From positions 119,882,552-119,946,551 of the forward strand of contig VDFB02252616.1 of the NCBI GenBank assembly GCA_007258455.2: a stretch of 64,000 nucleotides of DNA, read 5' to 3'. Numbering within the stretch: position 1 is the stretch's first letter; the number at the start of each line of letters is the position of its first letter. Source of the stretch: Sequoia sempervirens. Taxonomy: Eukaryota; Streptophyta; Pinopsida; Cupressales; Cupressaceae. The notes below the pieces were generated by a model. The model did no database searches. It had not been told where the DNA came from and saw only the letters and a program-made list of their open reading frames with translations. Shown in pieces: positions 61,730 to 64,000 of this stretch. The translations under genes were made by a program, and so were the position numbers.

Positions 61730-62235
61730 ATGTGGTCTCATGGTGATGGAAAATGCCTCAATGGTGATGGAATGCCATGACAAGCCATATACAAGGCAGT
61801 AAACTATTTGAAAAAAATGCCTCAAAGAAATGTGGTCTCATCGTGATGGAATGCCTCAAAGAAAGAACTTGTTTTAGGCTTTTAGCCATAGCATTAAGGC
61901 AGTGAATTGTTTGATAAAATGCTTTGGTAGTCATGTATGAAAAATGTCATAGCATAGCAAGGAAATGAACTGTTTGAAAAAATGCCTCAAAGAAATGTAG
62001 TCTCATGAAGATGAAATGTCATGACAATCCATAGCCATAGGCATTCGTCATGGAATTCCATCACCATGAGACCACAATTCTTTGAGGCATTTTTCCAAAT
62101 AGTTCATTTCCTTGTCTATTTTATTGCTATTATACTTCGATAGATTTTTTCCCATAGCTTGTTCAAAAGCACTTGTTTTAGGCTTTTAGCCCATAGCAGC
62201 AAGGAAGCCAACTGTTTGATAAAATTCTTTGGTTG
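61730..62235. repeat. Cluster of PPR-derived fragments in both orientations
   Basis: Plus-strand copies at about 61791-61842, 61896-61930, 61959-62008 and 62200-62232 encode variants of ELFEKMPQRNVVS, the junction of two PLS-type PPR motifs. A minus copy lies at 62047-62113, and a further plus tail ('gtggtctcatggtgatgg') at about 61730. All are broken by stops. Amplification of one short PPR segment is evident. Confidence 0.7.
61959..62113 (+). ncRNA. Candidate hairpin: 67-bp inverted repeat derived from PPR sequence
   Basis: The left arm 61959-62025 and right arm 62047-62113 are reverse complements over 67 ungapped positions with 9 mismatches, separated by a 21-nt loop. The left arm is sense PPR sequence (ELFEKMPQRNVVS frame), so in a plus-strand transcript the right arm is antisense to PPR mRNAs. 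This is the structure expected of a young MIRNA-like or siRNA-generating locus formed by inverted duplication of a target gene. Expression is not shown; it could also be a chance inverted pair within the PPR fragment cluster. Confidence 0.4.
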
Positions 62236-62820
62236 TTTGTTTTGGTTTGAGTGGTATTTAGTGGTTTTAGGTGTTGAGTATTAAACTATAGTAGAAAGTA
62301 ACTTTGTAAGGAGAAGAATTTGTGGCATATGAATCTTCCATGCTCCATGCAATGTCATGACTTGAGAGGCATCCATATAAGGAAAGAGCATGTGATTTAA
62401 GAATGCCAACAATATCAAAATTGCAACACCTAGTGATGAGACCCAATATGAAAAGGAAGAAACATGACACCATGGTATAATGTGAATGCACAATGTTGAT
62501 TCAATCAAATGTTTCAGACAATGTACAGTTACTAAGGTGAAATGAACACAATATAATGGACGACCATCATTGAAGACAAACCAAATCAAATCAAAACCCA
62601 TATAAAAGGTAGATTCATAAATTTTAGATGAAATATACAGACCATTTTGGTGATGTACGAGATGCAGAGGCCTTCACGGCAAAACAAATCACAAAATTTT
62701 CAATTTTGTAGCCAAGCAAGCTCAATCCCTAGGCTTCCTGCAACCTTTCCTCCTAGTGCGCGACTCACTCTCCAATTGATGAGCTAGGTTTTGATTCAGT
62801 CAATTAAAATGAAAATTGTG
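62236..62820. other. Non-coding stretch
   Basis: Overlapping short minus open frames here show no family. No repeat is seen. Confidence 0.35.
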
Positions 62821-63000
62821 GTGCCATATTGTTAAATTTTACATAAAAAATTATATATAATTAATATAATTATATAATATTAGCTAAATTTATAATATTA
62901 ATATAATACTAATATATTATAATATTAGTTAAATTTATAATATTAAATTAATATTCTAATTATTATAATTAATATAATATTATAATTATTATAATATAAT
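62821..63000. repeat. AT-rich palindromic tract
   Basis: Nearly pure A/T built from 'taatataat' and 'tataattat' words, many self-complementary. Confidence 0.8.
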
Positions 63001-64000
63001 TATCTCTCTATATCTCCCACTATCTATGTCACTCCCTCTCCCCCCTCTACCTATCAATATCCCAACTTTCTCTCCTTCCCCCTCTCAACTATCTCCTAAC
63101 CCCCTCTCTATCTCTCACCATCTCTCCCTAACTCTCTCCCCTATATTCTACTCTCTCTCCCTTTCTACATATCGCTCTCCCTAGTCTCCCCATCTTCATT
63201 CTCTCCCTTTTCTACCTACCTATCTATCTCCATCTCTTCTCTCTCTTCCTCTTCAACCTATCTCTCCCTTGACTCTCCCTCTACTTATCAATATCCCTTT
63301 CTCTCCCTCCCCCTCTTAGCTATCTCTCACCATATCACTCTCCCTAGTCTCCCCATCTTCTTTCTCTCTGGCCTTTTGTACATCCTATCTATCATCATCT
63401 CTCTCCTCCTCTTCAACCTATCTCTCCCTCTCTCCCCCTCTTCTCTACCTCTCCTCATCTACCTATCAATACCCCTTTCTCTCCCTCCCCCTCTTAGCTA
63501 TCTCCTGGACCCCTCTCTATCTCTCACCATCTCTCCCTCCCTATCCCTAGCCCCTATCTTCTTCTCTCCCTCCCTTTCTACATATCGCTCTCCCTAGTCT
63601 CCCCCTCTTCTTTCTCTTCCTTTTCTACCTATCTATCTCCATCTATTCTTTCTCTTCCTCTTCAACCTATCTCTCCCTCGACTCTCCTCCTCTACCTATC
63701 AATATCACTTTCTCTACCTCCCCATCTCAGCTATCTCTCAACCCCCTCTCTGTCTCTCACCATCTCTCCTTCCATCTCTCCCCTATCTTCTTCTCTCTCT
63801 CCCTTTCTACATATTGCTCTCCCTAGTCTCCCCCTCTTCATTCTCTCCCTTTTCTACCTACCTACCTACCTACCTATCTCCATCTCTTCTCTCTTCCTCT
63901 TCAACCTCTCTCCCTTGACTCTCCCCCTCTTCTCTATCTCTCCTCTACCTATCAATATCCCTTTCTCTCCCTCCCCATCTCAGCTATCTCCCAGCCCCCT
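63001..64000. repeat. CT-rich minisatellite (about 1 kb, runs off the window)
   Basis: The plus strand is almost wholly pyrimidine with A interruptions. The phrase 'ctctccctagtctcccc' recurs at 63175, 63338, 63588 and 63817, and 'ctcttcaacctatctctccc' also recurs, giving irregular units of about 160-250 bp. A (TACC)n run lies near 63858. Open frames here are low-complexity artefacts. Confidence 0.9.

Noticed and set aside
61736..62232. CRISPR-like or regular spaced repeats
   Set aside because: Spacing is irregular, copies are in both orientations and encode PPR motif pieces; the setting is eukaryotic.
63376..63597. ORF encoding Ser/Pro/Leu-rich peptide
   Set aside because: It is a translation of CT-rich low-complexity DNA.

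Overview
This window looks like intergenic DNA from a large plant nuclear genome, most likely a gymnosperm or conifer-like species. It is AT-rich and holds no intact host gene. It is packed with decayed retroelements: Ty3/gypsy gag and protease, Copia gag, a LINE-type RNase H, and a tRNA-iMet-primed LTR element. It also carries PLS-type PPR relics of the kind common in conifers, and genomic exon fragments of ClpB/HSP101 and the proteasome subunit RPN8. The species call is inference from style, not from a diagnostic gene. A 100-base run of N (5069-5168) is an assembly gap.

Layout. 1-5068: remains of a plus-strand LTR element with a degenerate ORF at 1594-2250 and a candidate LTR at 3473-4463. 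5169-8831: an LTR-like segment related to 38.5-41.1 kb. 10951-26032: six LTRs of about 1.58 kb alternating with about 1.05 kb internal segments, all on the minus strand, forming one tandem array of a non-autonomous LTR retrotransposon (period about 2.635 kb). 28057-28816: candidate solo LTR. 31375-33603: satellite-like array with a period of about 356 bp and a hairpin insertion. 33.6-41.1 kb: a degenerate minus-strand Ty3/gypsy element (gag, zinc knuckle, protease) and an LTR-like block. 41-50 kb: AT-rich DNA with two minus-strand pseudogenes, one of them LINE RNase H.

50.5-62.2 kb is the most gene-like part. It has PPR fragments split by a CpG-rich insertion, a ClpB exon abutting a Copia gag fragment, an RPN8 exon, and a multi-exon minus-strand gene (about 54.9-58.3 kb). 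That gene joins a SET domain to a region resembling the plant Transposase_24 domain. Its reading frame continues across eight consecutive introns. It is broken by one probable homopolymer slip and five stops, all TAG, as expected from CAG-to-TAG decay at methylated CHG sites. At 61.7-62.2 kb PPR-derived fragments occur in both orientations and form a 67-bp-arm inverted repeat, a candidate hairpin small-RNA source. The window ends in about 1 kb of CT-rich minisatellite.

No working pathway is encoded. The interest lies in how the elements were built: exon capture with introns, a transposon-associated SET gene, a shared-LTR tandem array, and a PPR inverted duplication.
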